Shown: piece by piece, positions 18,601-26,139 of the stretch
How positions within the stretch are numbered: position 1 is the first letter of the stretch
Layout: every line of letters begins with the position of its first letter
DNA from: Desulfobacterales bacterium
Lineage (GTDB): Bacteria; Desulfobacterota; Desulfobacteria; Desulfobacterales; JAHEIW01
Direction: 5' to 3'
Assembly (NCBI GenBank): GCA_020348305.1
Contig: CP070746.1
Coordinates: forward strand, 5,243,462 to 5,294,718
Length of the DNA stretch: 51,257 nucleotides
Program-made: the position numbers and the translations under genes
The notes under the pieces: model-generated
Told to the model about the DNA's origin: nothing
Database searches by the model: none
Seen by the model: only the letters and a program-made list of their open reading frames with translations

Positions 18601-19006
18601 TTTAAGGACCGATCCAATCGGAGTTGAAACCCATCTACCCGGCGTCTTTTTCTGTGATCCGGCCATGGATAGCCGAACAGTCGGTGCCGCCGCAGCCGCA
18701 AAAGTCGCGGCGTGGTTGAGTCCACTCACACGACGACCAGGGATGATTACAGCAGTGGCCGATGCGAACCGTTGCCGTGCGTGTAAAACTTGTATCGAAG
18801 TTTGCGAATATGGTGCGCCGCAGCTTGTGGGTGAAGAATCAAACCGCCATTGCTGGATCGATCCAATCATGTGTGCGGGATGTGGTGCATGTGCGGCTCA
18901 TTGTCCCTCCAGCGCAATTACCGCAGGTTACTCCACGGACGAGCAGTTGGATGCCATGATCGAAACAGCCTTGAATGACGGAGATAGGCTAAATGAGAAA
19001 CGGTAA
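15671..19006 (+). CDS. Giant HdrA-like / NfnB(GltD)-like FAD and Fe-S electron-transfer protein
   Basis: 1111 residues, GTG start after GGAGA. Order: Rossmann segment GALIIGSSLAGIQAA (4-18) of HdrA type; ferredoxin motif CTGCGDCIEACP (97-108); a complete GltD/NfnB-type module with N-terminal Fe-S region (CPGGIHVQGY; CGRICTHPCELNC), FAD loop VVGAGPAGM near 240 and NAD(P)H loop ILGGGNTAFD near 385; a Cys-rich stretch CGPCGECMACIQAC near 630; an HdrA N-terminal-like domain (IGVFICQCGGAI near 731, FVNIREHCAW near 845); a weak Rossmann remnant near 896; two C-terminal [4Fe-4S] motifs (about 1034-1083). The HdrA Cys/Sec position is absent. Probably routes electrons between NAD(P)H, ferredoxin and the adjacent HdrCB; bifurcation is inference. 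Confidence 0.85.
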   Translation: MNNGALIIGSSLAGIQAAQDIADAGVDVHLIESAPFLGNAGAATIPHHLFTTRILELAKHPRVSLWTNTDLSQTEERLGGFDVQLRQHPRYVDLQRCTGCGDCIEACPVTVPSTGNKAIFFPKGAQPECAVIEKFGKAPCSSACPGGIHVQGYVALIAQGRFQEAFDLICEAIPFPGICGRICTHPCELNCRRTEIDAAVAIRQLKRFVTDWIVQHDEIHPSKVTNPQVPVSNGRRVAVVGAGPAGMTVAERLVRLGYRLTVFEKMPVLAGMLAAGIPAYRLPREVIDREYKRIQKKGVNIRLSTEIGPNGQYTLDDLFRMGYDAICLAIGAHQSLKLRIPGENLPGVVKGIQLLKIINFSQQRDDPSCKAKLHQILRKGSKTRVAILGGGNTAFDVARSLKRLGIPDVWIIYRRSCTEMPALPEELAETENEDVPIQFLTAPVRIFGDRQAGVSGLECIRMTLGTPDATGRRRPVPVAGSEFKMDVDLVVVSIGQVPDLGLLEDDYGIFVTKDRRIQVDGSTFATDRDGVFAVGDAVTSDHMSAIEAIGMGKKAAAAIDAYLNGFASEPRMSTTDEMPVACRDLTPDERSPKPRISMPVLPVSKRLKDFAEVELGYSETQAITEAQRCLACGPCGECMACIQACKAQAIVHEQRENIIDLDIGAIIVAEDLQKYSHEQLPEGRGIYRVAPEEPLRGSAAAARVLASLPIERPINVPTYAVGADPRDPARIGVFICQCGGAIAKVVDTRVLTRCSATLPGVIRADIIDQACLPEAAELIRRRVTSDDINRVMLAACACCSLDQVCFSCAYQRVRCKQSLGLFTHESENLPNLESSDLAENLAHVVFEFVNIREHCAWVHADDPKAATAKASALAASAIMKLGLWSYRPTQTLGIERSVLIMGGSPAASICQRLLNKQEVVTAYAQRPPSQFWRADGHFMAADNSRHWRAAAVVMAPVDSAEAERLCHTFKIASKHIPLRTDPIGVETHLPGVFFCDPAMDSRTVGAAAAAKVAAWLSPLTRRPGMITAVADANRCRACKTCIEVCEYGAPQLVGEESNRHCWIDPIMCAGCGACAAHCPSSAITAGYSTDEQLDAMIETALNDGDRLNEKR

Positions 19007-19388
19007 AATTATCGTTTTTACCTGTAATTGGTACGCCTACACCGGATTGGAAACAGCAGGACGAAAACATTTGCAATATTGCCCGTCTGTTTACCCCATT
19101 AAGGTGATGTGTTTGGGAAAGCTGAGTCCGGGAATCATCCTTAAAACTTTTGAAAAAGGCGCAGCCGGCGTGTTGATGTTGGGCTGCTTGCCGGATGAAT
19201 GTTATTATACGTTTGGCAATCGTCACGCCGAAGAAATATTTCAGGTGACGAGCCGTTTGCTGCGGGCACTGGGGTATCCCGAGAAGAGATTTAAAATGGA
19301 CCGGGTGGCGCCCGGCGATGGGGATGCCTGGCTTGAAAAAATAGATTCTTTTGTAGTTGGGCTGAATGGGGATCAGGGGTCATCATGA
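18993..19388 (+). CDS. MvhD-like (F420-non-reducing hydrogenase delta) iron-sulfur protein
   Basis: 131 residues, the usual MvhD length. Recognisable blocks are FTCNWYAYTGLETAG near 9, IKVMCLGKLSPG and GVLMLGCLPDECYYTFGN. MvhD normally reads CNWCSY, so the second Cys of the first pair is Tyr here; the three other Cys positions (MCLG, GCLPDEC) remain. MvhD links HdrA to an electron donor through a [2Fe-2S] cluster; loss of one ligand may alter that cluster. It overlaps the upstream gene by 14 bp and the downstream one by 4 bp, so it is translationally coupled to both. Confidence 0.85.
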   Translation: MRNGKIIVFTCNWYAYTGLETAGRKHLQYCPSVYPIKVMCLGKLSPGIILKTFEKGAAGVLMLGCLPDECYYTFGNRHAEEIFQVTSRLLRALGYPEKRFKMDRVAPGDGDAWLEKIDSFVVGLNGDQGSS

Positions 19389-20533
19389 GCAAGCTGAAGG
19401 ATATTATCGATCGAAATCGTGCCTGGTATTGTTTGGAATGCGGTAAATGCAGCGCGGTTTGCCCCATCACTCCTTGGGAGACCCGTGTGTATAGCAGCCC
19501 GCGGCTGCTGGTTGAAAAAGCCCTCAATGGCAATCTAGAGAATATTTTCGATGATCCTTTGTTCTGGTCATGTCTGACCTGCAAACGATGCAGCGAGCTG
19601 TGTCCATCGGATGTGTTTTTTTCCGAGTTTGTGCGGGATGCCCGTCAATTGGCCAGAAGCAATGGTCGATCAGGGGATTGTACCCACGGTGAGGCCATTC
19701 AAACCTGGGCCCGGATGATGACAGCCCCTGACCTTGACCAAAGCCGGCTCGAATGGCTGAACAAAGACTTAAAGATATCTGATGATTCGGATACTTTGTA
19801 TTTTGTGGGCTGCTTACCATACTACGATATACTGTTTCGAAGTTTGGGTATCGAGGGTGTGGAGATTGCCAGGGCAGCGGTTAAGATTTTAAACGCTTTA
19901 GGGGTTGAACCGCACGTTTTACATGATGAGCGATGTTGTGGTCACGATCAGATCTGGGAAGGTGACACGGAGACTTTTAGCGCTCTGGCGCGTCTAAATC
20001 TTGAACGCATCAAAGCCACCGGAGCCAAGCGGGTTGTAACTACCTGCCCCGAATGTGCCCGGACCCTCAGTCTGGATTACCCAAAACTGGTTGAGGATCA
20101 TGGCCTGGAGGTGATGCACCTCAGTCGGTTTATTCGCCAACAGTCTCCTGATTCCGAAATGAACTTGAGTTTGCAAAAAATGGATGGCACGGCAACCTAT
20201 CAAGATGCTTGTCGCCTTAGTCGTCACTTAGGCGTTTACGAGGACCCCCGCGCATTAATTATTGCCACGGGGCTGGATCTGGTTGAAATGGAACACATGC
20301 GCCACGCTAGTCTTTGCTGCGGTACGACTGGCTGGACGTCCTGTGGAAAGGTGAGCAAAAATATCCAGGTGGAACGGCTAAGGGAAGCCAAGGCCACCGG
20401 TGCGGATATAATGATCACATCATGTGTCAAGTGTCAGATTCACCTCAAGTGTGCCCAGCAAGATCCCGAGCTGGGACAGGAACTTTCCATCAAGATTCGA
20501 GACCTGACGACTGTGTTGGCGGATCGGTTGTAG
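19385..20533 (+). CDS. HdrC-HdrB fusion (HdrD-like), heterodisulfide-reductase-type subunit
   Basis: 382 residues. The N-terminal HdrC part has two [4Fe-4S] motifs, CLECGKCSAVCP (16-27) and CLTCKRCSELCP (about 63-74). The rest is HdrB-like with two complete CCG domains: C-x40-CC-x35-C-x2-C, then C-x34-CC-x34-C-x2-C (counted from the translation), the ligand pattern for non-cubane [4Fe-4S] clusters that reduce disulfides. Its ATG overlaps the MvhD-like stop (ATGA). It is likely the terminal reductase partner of the flavoprotein encoded at 15671. In non-methanogens the natural acceptor is usually unknown. Confidence 0.9.
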   Translation: MSKLKDIIDRNRAWYCLECGKCSAVCPITPWETRVYSSPRLLVEKALNGNLENIFDDPLFWSCLTCKRCSELCPSDVFFSEFVRDARQLARSNGRSGDCTHGEAIQTWARMMTAPDLDQSRLEWLNKDLKISDDSDTLYFVGCLPYYDILFRSLGIEGVEIARAAVKILNALGVEPHVLHDERCCGHDQIWEGDTETFSALARLNLERIKATGAKRVVTTCPECARTLSLDYPKLVEDHGLEVMHLSRFIRQQSPDSEMNLSLQKMDGTATYQDACRLSRHLGVYEDPRALIIATGLDLVEMEHMRHASLCCGTTGWTSCGKVSKNIQVERLREAKATGADIMITSCVKCQIHLKCAQQDPELGQELSIKIRDLTTVLADRL

Positions 20534-20550
20534 TAGCCCCAAGGGGCGTC
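20533..20550. repeat. TAGCCCC/GGGGCG hairpin at the hdrCB 3' end
   Basis: GTAGCCCC-AA-GGGGCGTC begins at the last base of the stop codon. An almost identical GTAGCCCC-TGT-GGGGCGAC lies at 51091-51109. It has no T-tract, so it is better seen as a small dispersed hairpin than as a terminator. Confidence 0.5.
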
Positions 20551-20641
20551 AGAGAGGTGTAAATCAAAATTGTTGGTGATTTATTCACAGCGTCATAATA
20601 AATATAGTTCAAACTTTCTAGGTATCAGTTTTAAGGTTTTA

Positions 20642-20711
20642 AGGTGTCGGGTTTCACGTGTCAGGAATAAGAAAGCCAAGGGCCGAAACCTGACACCTGG
20701 TAACCTGATGC
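20642..20711. repeat. Heptad-periodic tract with embedded inverted repeat
   Basis: Ten 7-bp units without a phase slip: AGGTGTC, GGGTTTC, ACGTGTC, AGGAATA, AGAAAGC, CAAGGGC, CGAAACC, TGACACC, TGGTAAC, CTGATGC. Arms 20642-20655 and 20685-20698 are inverted repeats matching at 13 of 14 positions, the last being a G-T wobble. It fills part of the 316-bp gap between hdrCB and the histidine kinase gene; the rest of that gap shows nothing clear. Confidence 0.75.
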
Positions 20712-20849
20712 AGATTTTAATGGCACCGTTGGTTTTATGTTCTTATCAACTTGTTGTCAGAAAAATGCAACTAAGAGCCTTGTGCGTCAGATTAACAGGC
20801 ATTTTCGTGCCATAACGAAAACACGCGGTAGAGTAAGGGGACGCGAACT

Positions 20850-22496
20850 GTGGTAAACACATTGACACCGACCGATATTCTGGATCCGGATTTTCTTCAA
20901 AGCGTTGTCCGTCAAGCAACTTACCAGTGCCGAGCCGACGGCAGCGGTTTTTACTTATGCGATCCGGAACAGGGTGAGATATTCCTGGTGGCCACGCATA
21001 ACATGGGGCAAATGCCCTGGGATGAGGAGTTGCCGGCACGAGTGATTGCCGCCCGGGAAGCCATCATCGAAATCTTTCCTGATCGAGCCGTATCACTGGC
21101 GGCGCCGTTGATCTGGCAAGATGCTGTGCGAGGGGTTCTCATTGTTTTTGATGGAAACGTCAAGCGGACCTATCGGGATCGCGATACGGCGCTGCTTCAA
21201 TCCTTGGCGGACATGACGGCGTCGGTGGGGCAGCAAAACGAACGGCTCGCTCGGATGACGGCCCAGTTTCGCACGCTGCACACGATTGATGTTGCACTGA
21301 CCTCCAGCCTGGAATCGGAGCGTGTACTGAATCTGATCCTTGAAAAGGCCGCGGAACTGGTCGGTGCCGAACACGGTTCTTTGAGGCAATTGGATCCGGA
21401 ATCCGGAAAACTGGTTCTCAAGGCCCATTATGGAGATGGCTGGACGCCCGAAAAGCTGGCCTACACCCCCCGGATTGGGCAGGGGATCGCCCGGTGGGTA
21501 GCAGAACACCGGCGACCTTACCTGAGCCCTGATGTTCGCAACGATCCGTTGAACGTCGTTCTATTTGAAGATATGCGTTCGAGTATTTCGGTACCGCTGC
21601 AATATGGTCAAGAGGATCCATCCAACCCCGATTCGCTTTTAGGCGTTTTGCTTTTGGAAAGCTCGAGGGTGGCCGCCTTTGATCAACAGGATGTCGAACT
21701 TCTGGAAGCGCTGGCCCAGGGGGCGGTCATTGCCATTCAGAATGCCAGCCAACATCAAAAACTTCGGACTGAGCAGGAAAAGCGGCTGGCCGCTGAAAAA
21801 TGGGCGGTTATGGGTCAAGCCGCAACGGCCTTGGCACATCGTATCAATAATCTGATGGGCATTGTGCCGGTGAGTGCCAGCGAAACCTTGCGATCTCTAA
21901 CTAAAATAGAAATGCCTGATTCAGAGCGGCATTGGATTGAAGCCAATTTAGGGCGCATCGAGCGAAACGCCCAGTTTGTTCTCAAACTCAGCGATGCCTT
22001 GTTTCGACCCTTCAAAGACTCCGGTCCGATGGCACGACTTGATGTCAACCAGATGCTGAACGAAGCTCTAGAATCTGCTGACCTGCCGGCTAAGATTGAG
22101 GTGTTCCGGAAATTCGAAGAGAATCTGCCGATGGTAAATTGCAGCCTGCTTCTGGTGGATATATTCCTTGAGTTAATCATCAATGCGCGCAACGCCATGC
22201 AGCACAGAACCCAGCGCCGACTACAGGTGAGTACACGCACAGAGCAAGATGATGCCGGCATTTGGGTGGTTGTTGAGATCAGCGACACCGGCAGGGGTAT
22301 TCCTGTGGACCAGATGGCCCATTTGTGGAAGATGTTTCAACACAGTGAAGCAGGGCTGGGATTTGGATTATGGTGGTTGCGTACGTTTATCGAACGTCAG
22401 GGAGGCTCGATCGAATGCCAAAGCGAACTGGGTAAAGGGGCGACTTTTTTTGTGAGGTTGCCGGCATTTGGCGGCAGAGAACCACCGGTGGAGTAA
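20850..22496 (+). CDS. Cytoplasmic GAF-domain sensor histidine kinase
   Basis: 548 residues, GTG start. No membrane segment is visible, so it should sense a cytoplasmic signal. An N-terminal GAF-like region (about 10-130) is followed by a clear GAF domain (about 145-305; SLESERVLNLILEKAAELVG, then FEDMRSSISVPL). The phosphoacceptor is His330 in TALAHRINNLMG. The ATPase domain has an N-box (LELIINARNAM), DTGRGIP and GLGFGLWW, ending in GKGATFFVRLP. It sits between the two Hdr/KOR blocks and 152 bp before a receiver protein gene, its likely partner. It may tune redox-island expression, but no target is visible. Confidence 0.9.
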   Translation: MVNTLTPTDILDPDFLQSVVRQATYQCRADGSGFYLCDPEQGEIFLVATHNMGQMPWDEELPARVIAAREAIIEIFPDRAVSLAAPLIWQDAVRGVLIVFDGNVKRTYRDRDTALLQSLADMTASVGQQNERLARMTAQFRTLHTIDVALTSSLESERVLNLILEKAAELVGAEHGSLRQLDPESGKLVLKAHYGDGWTPEKLAYTPRIGQGIARWVAEHRRPYLSPDVRNDPLNVVLFEDMRSSISVPLQYGQEDPSNPDSLLGVLLLESSRVAAFDQQDVELLEALAQGAVIAIQNASQHQKLRTEQEKRLAAEKWAVMGQAATALAHRINNLMGIVPVSASETLRSLTKIEMPDSERHWIEANLGRIERNAQFVLKLSDALFRPFKDSGPMARLDVNQMLNEALESADLPAKIEVFRKFEENLPMVNCSLLLVDIFLELIINARNAMQHRTQRRLQVSTRTEQDDAGIWVVVEISDTGRGIPVDQMAHLWKMFQHSEAGLGFGLWWLRTFIERQGGSIECQSELGKGATFFVRLPAFGGREPPVE

Positions 22497-22553
22497 TGCA
22501 GAAGTAATTTTTAAGTGACTAACATCAAATTTTTGGTTTTAACTAACCAAATG

Positions 22554-22623
22554 CCAGAAACCAGTGACCAGTAGCCAGTGATAAGAAACCAGACCCCAGA
22601 ACCCTGAACGGCGAACCCTGAAC
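22554..22623. repeat. Heptad-periodic repeat tract (10 units)
   Basis: From 22554: CCAGAAA, CCAGTGA, CCAGTAG, CCAGTGA, TAAGAAA, CCAGACC, CCAGAAC, CCTGAAC, GGCGAAC, CCTGAAC. The core CCAGNNN is the reverse complement of the CTGGNNN core of the 1641-1717 tract. It lies between the histidine kinase and regulator genes and ends about 25 bp before the regulator start. Confidence 0.85.
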
Positions 22624-22648
22624 CTGTTAACGCTTAAGGGAGAAAAAG

Positions 22649-23119
22649 ATGCGAGGCAAAGTCTTAATTGTCGATGATTATGCCGATTGGCGCGACATAT
22701 TATGTGGCCTGCTGGAGCGTGAGGGCCATCTAGTGGAAGCGGTGGGCACCAAGGAGGCGGCATTGGCGTATATTAATGAAAACAAAGACCTGGATTTGGT
22801 GATTTTGGATATCCGTTTGATAGAGACCGAAGAAACCAATGAGGACGGTATGCGCCTGTTGGCTGAGATCCGGAAACGACTCTCCTTTACGCGGGTCATC
22901 ATGGTCACCGGATACGGAACTATGGAGACTCAGCGCAAAGCTTTCAAGGAGTTTCAGGCCTTTGACTTTTTCCCCAAAGCACAGTTTGATTCGGATGAAT
23001 TCAGGCAAGCATTTCAGGATGCCATCGAACAAGCTGTCCGTGATCGGAAAGCCTGGAAAGATAAAGAATTGATTCGCGGTCAACATTATGAGATGTGGCA
23101 GCGGGATAAAACGGATTAA
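22649..23119 (+). CDS. Single-domain response regulator
   Basis: 156 residues: a receiver domain plus a short helical tail, with no DNA-binding or enzymatic output domain. The acidic pair is Asp9-Asp10 (LIVDD), the phosphorylation site is Asp54 (VILDIRL), the Thr position is in VTGYG and the Lys is in FFPKAQ. A six-residue acidic insertion (ETEETNEDG) follows Asp54. AGGGAG precedes the ATG. It is likely phosphorylated by the kinase encoded just upstream; how it acts on the redox genes is not shown. Confidence 0.9.
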   Translation: MRGKVLIVDDYADWRDILCGLLEREGHLVEAVGTKEAALAYINENKDLDLVILDIRLIETEETNEDGMRLLAEIRKRLSFTRVIMVTGYGTMETQRKAFKEFQAFDFFPKAQFDSDEFRQAFQDAIEQAVRDRKAWKDKELIRGQHYEMWQRDKTD

Positions 23120-23130
23120 ACGAAAAAAGT

Positions 23131-23259
23131 CCCAATCCCGTCACTCCGGCGAACCCCGTATCGGGGTCCGGGGCAGGAGCCGGAGTCCAGAAGCTTTTAA
23201 AATGAATGGATTCCGGCTTGGCCGTCATCCCGGACCCCGATCCGGGACGGAATGACAAT
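23131..23259. mobile_element. Palindromic dispersed repeat (MITE/REP-like), full copy
   Basis: 129 bp starting CCCAATCCCGTCACTCC and ending GGACGGAATGACAAT; the ends GTCACTCC and GGAATGAC are inverted at 7 of 8 positions. The interior holds further GC-rich self-complementary runs (GGGGTCCGGGG, CGGACCCCGATCCGGG). The copy at 36859-36913 is the same element with 74 internal bases missing. There is no coding capacity. It lies between the regulator and hdrA. Confidence 0.8.
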
Positions 23260-23313
23260 AAATGGATCTGAGTTAGAATTCGTGATATTTCATTGGAAAA
23301 CAGGAGGAACACG

Positions 23314-25872
23314 TTGGTAAAGGAAGATTTGCGTATCGGGGTTTTTGTGTGTGATTGTGGCTCGAACATTGCCGGGTTTCTAGATACCGAGGCGGTGCGG
23401 GAATTCGCCGGGGCCCTGTCGGATGTTGTCATATCGGTTCGCAATAACTACACGTGCTCTGATCCGGGACAACAGGAGATCCAGCGGACGATTTTTGAGA
23501 ATCGGCTTAATCGGATCGTCGTCGCATCCTGTTCCCCCTCCTCATATGAACCGATCTTTCGACAATGCATCCACGGGGCGGGACTCAATCCGTATCTGCT
23601 GGAAATGGCCAACATCCGCGAACACTGCTCCTGGGTGACCCAGGACCGTGAAGCGGCCACGTGGAAGGCCAAAGACATTGTTAAAGTAGCGGTATCAAGG
23701 GCGAGGTGGCTTTATCCCCAGGATGAGGAGCAAATTTCGGTCTTCGACGCGGCGTTGGTTATCGGCGGCGGAGTGGCAGGCATGCAAGCGGCCCTGGATT
23801 TGGCGGAGGCGGATCACCAAGTCTATCTGGTTGAAAAAAAGCCGTCAATCGGCGGGATTATGGCCCATCTTGACAAAGTCTTTCCTGACATTGAATGCAG
23901 TATCTGAATTCTGGGTCCCAAGATGATGGATGTCGGTCGACATCCCAAAATTGAACTTCTGACCCACTCGGAATTGGAAGATATATCCGGATATGTAGGC
24001 AATTTCAAAGCCCGTATTCGCAAAAAGGCCCGCTATGTCGATGAGGAGGCGTGCATCACCTGCGGCGAATGTACAACCGTCTGCCCGGTGGTTGTACCCG
24101 ACGAATTTCAAATGGGCTTGAGCAGTCGCAAGGCGATATACATTCCTTTTCCCCAGGCCGTGCCCTCTGCTTATATTATATCGGCAGATGATTGTTTGGG
24201 TGACAATCCTATCGCTTGCGGTAAATGTCTGGAAGTCTGCGAGAAAAAGAGCATTAATTTCGACCAGGAAGACGAACTGCGCGAAATTGAAGTCGGGGCG
24301 ATTATCGTTGCCACGGGGATGGATGTGTATGACCCGACAGCCCTGGACGAATACGGTTATACGCGTTTTGCGAACGTAGTCACCAGCATCGAATTTGAGC
24401 GCTTGATCTCCACAGGGGGGCCATTGGAGGGACATCTGGGCCGGCCCGGTGATTTGAAAAGACCTCAGCGTATTGGATTTGTTCAATGCGTCGGTTCACG
24501 GACCCAGGATCAGAAACGGGGCAATCCCTATTGCTCCACGATTTGCTGTATGAACACCATCAAGGGCGCCCAGTACCTGATGGATAACTACCCGGGCACC
24601 GAAGTTACCGTTTTTTATATTGACTTGCGCGCCTATGGGAAAGGCTTTGAAGAGCTTCTGATGCGAACCAGAGGCCATGGGGTACGCTATGTACGCGGCT
24701 TGCCTGGTGAGGTTCGTGAGGATCCACCCTCCGGTAATCTATTGGTGACAGTCGAAAATACGATCGAAAAACGTCTGGAGAAACATGAATTTGACATGTT
24801 GGTGTTGGCAGTGGGTGCCACACCGGCTATCGATACAGAGGCAATCCGGCAGATGGCCAGTATCGCCAAATCGCCGAGCGGTTTTCTAAAGGAAGCCCAT
24901 GCGAAACTGCGCCCGGTGGATACGCCGACCAAGGGCATCTTCATTGCAGGCGCTGCAGAGAGCCCCAAAGACGTCCGTGAAAGCGTCACCCAAGCCAGTG
25001 CCGCAAGCTCACACGCTTCCATCCTTCTTAGCAAGGGCCGGTTTGCGGTTGAAGCCATCACGGCTGCCGTGTACGAGGATGCCTGTACAAAATGCGGACA
25101 ATGCGCTAAGGTATGTCCCTTTGGTGCGATCACCTGGCAAAAGAAACAGGTTCCCCAGGTGATCAGCGCTGCCTGTGCCGGGTGCGGCACCTGCGCGGCT
25201 GAGTGCAAATTTGGCGCCATAGAAATGCGTCATTTCTCGGATCAGTCTATTTATGCGCAGATTGACGCCATCCTGGAAGAAGATTCCCAGAAAAAGATTG
25301 TCAGCTTTGCCTGTAATTGGTGTTCCTACGCCGGGGCTGATACGGCGGGATTAAGCCGCATGGCATATCCACCCAATGCCCGCGTCATCCGGACCATGTG
25401 TTCGGGTCGCGTGAATCCGGAATTTGTGTGGTACAGCTTTCAAAAAGGCGCGCCGGTGGTGCTTGTGTCCGGGTGCCACTACGTTGACTGCCATTACATC
25501 GATGCCAATCGAAGCACCGTGCGGCGCGTCGACGGACTGTGGAACGGGCTTGAAAAGGCCGGAATCCGGGCTGATCGACTGTTGCTGGAATGGTGTTCCG
25601 CGGCCGAAGGCGCGCGCTGGCAAACCATCATGCATGAAACGGAGAAAAAACGTCAGACGGTGACCCTGGAAGAATTAGAACTCACCCGCAGCGCCTTGGC
25701 GAAGGTCCGCGTACCCCGACCACGCAATCCCAAGCCTGCCGATGAAAAACAGGATAGCGAATTTGTGTGCCTGCGCTGTGGACACCGTTGGGACGGTGTT
25801 TTCAGTGTGAGTTGGGAACGCACCTGCCCCGAGTGCCGATCCAATAGTGTGCGGTGGTTGAGGAAGAAGTAG
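23314..25872 (+). CDS. hdrA: HdrA-MvhD fusion with zinc-ribbon tail; selenoprotein (TGA read as Sec198)
   Basis: Read as one 852-residue protein through TGA 23905-23907. Start is TTG 23314, 6 bp after AGGAGG. Order: HdrA N-domain (IGVFVCDCGSNIAGF, NIREHCSW near 100), FAD loop GGGVAGMQAA near 150, then the HdrA Cys motif ECSI-Sec-ILGPKM, where Cys is usual at the TGA. Next come CITCGECTTVCP near 246, CGKCLEVC near 300, two C-terminal ferredoxin motifs (CTKCGQCAKVCP near 590, CAGCGTCAAEC near 620), a full MvhD domain (CNWCSYAGAD near 664, CSGR, GCHYVDCHY) and a terminal zinc ribbon (CLRCGHRW ... CPEC near 818-845). Continuous similarity on both sides of the TGA and the hairpin after it argue against frameshift or nonsense mutation. 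No hdrB/hdrC lies beside it; the nearest is the fusion at 19385. Confidence 0.9.
23908..23952 (+). promoter_or_regulatory. Bacterial SECIS-like hairpin after the hdrA TGA
   Basis: Immediately after TGA, an upper stem GGATGTC (23928-23934) pairs perfectly with GACATCC (23939-23945) around a four-base loop GGTC. A lower stem pairs AATTcTGG (23907-23914) with CCAaAATT (23945-23952), with one C-A mismatch. The first G of the loop is 28 nt past the TGA. E. coli fdhF SECIS also presents GGUC in its apical loop, and SelB recognises that loop. The fold was drawn by eye. Confidence 0.75.
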
Positions 25873-25923
25873 ACTTTTAAAGTCAATATTGAGCCATTTT
25901 GAATGTGCTGCGAGGATATTTAA

Positions 25924-26130
25924 GTGACAAAGCCAAAATTGAAGAAACACCATATTAAACAAAATTGGTGCAAGGGGTGCGGCATTTGTGTTGAGCTATG
26001 CTCAAAGAACGTATTAATCCTGGATGATAAAGACAAGGCCGCTGCCGTGCATCCACAAAATTGTATCTGCTGCAGGCTTTGTGAACTTCGATGTCCCGAT
26101 TTTGCCATCGAAATAGAAACAGAAGAATAG
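25924..26130 (+). CDS. korD: 2 x [4Fe-4S] ferredoxin subunit of 2-oxoacid oxidoreductase, module 2
   Basis: 68 residues, GTG start 51 bp after the hdrA stop, with GAGG upstream. Clusters: CKGCGICVELC (16-26) then CICCRLCELRCP (about 47-58), followed by DFAIEIETEE. It is shorter than the module 1 ferredoxin, lacking its basic N-terminal extension and tail. It ends 9 bp before the alpha subunit gene and would be the electron-exit subunit of this KOR. Confidence 0.9.
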   Translation: MTKPKLKKHHIKQNWCKGCGICVELCSKNVLILDDKDKAAAVHPQNCICCRLCELRCPDFAIEIETEE

Positions 26131-26139
26131 GTTTTTATA

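Noticed and set aside
23293..25872. Two separate HdrA fragments split by a stop or a frameshift
   Set aside because: Both sides are in the same frame, the stop is TGA at a family Cys position, and a SECIS-type hairpin follows. Selenocysteine explains all of this.
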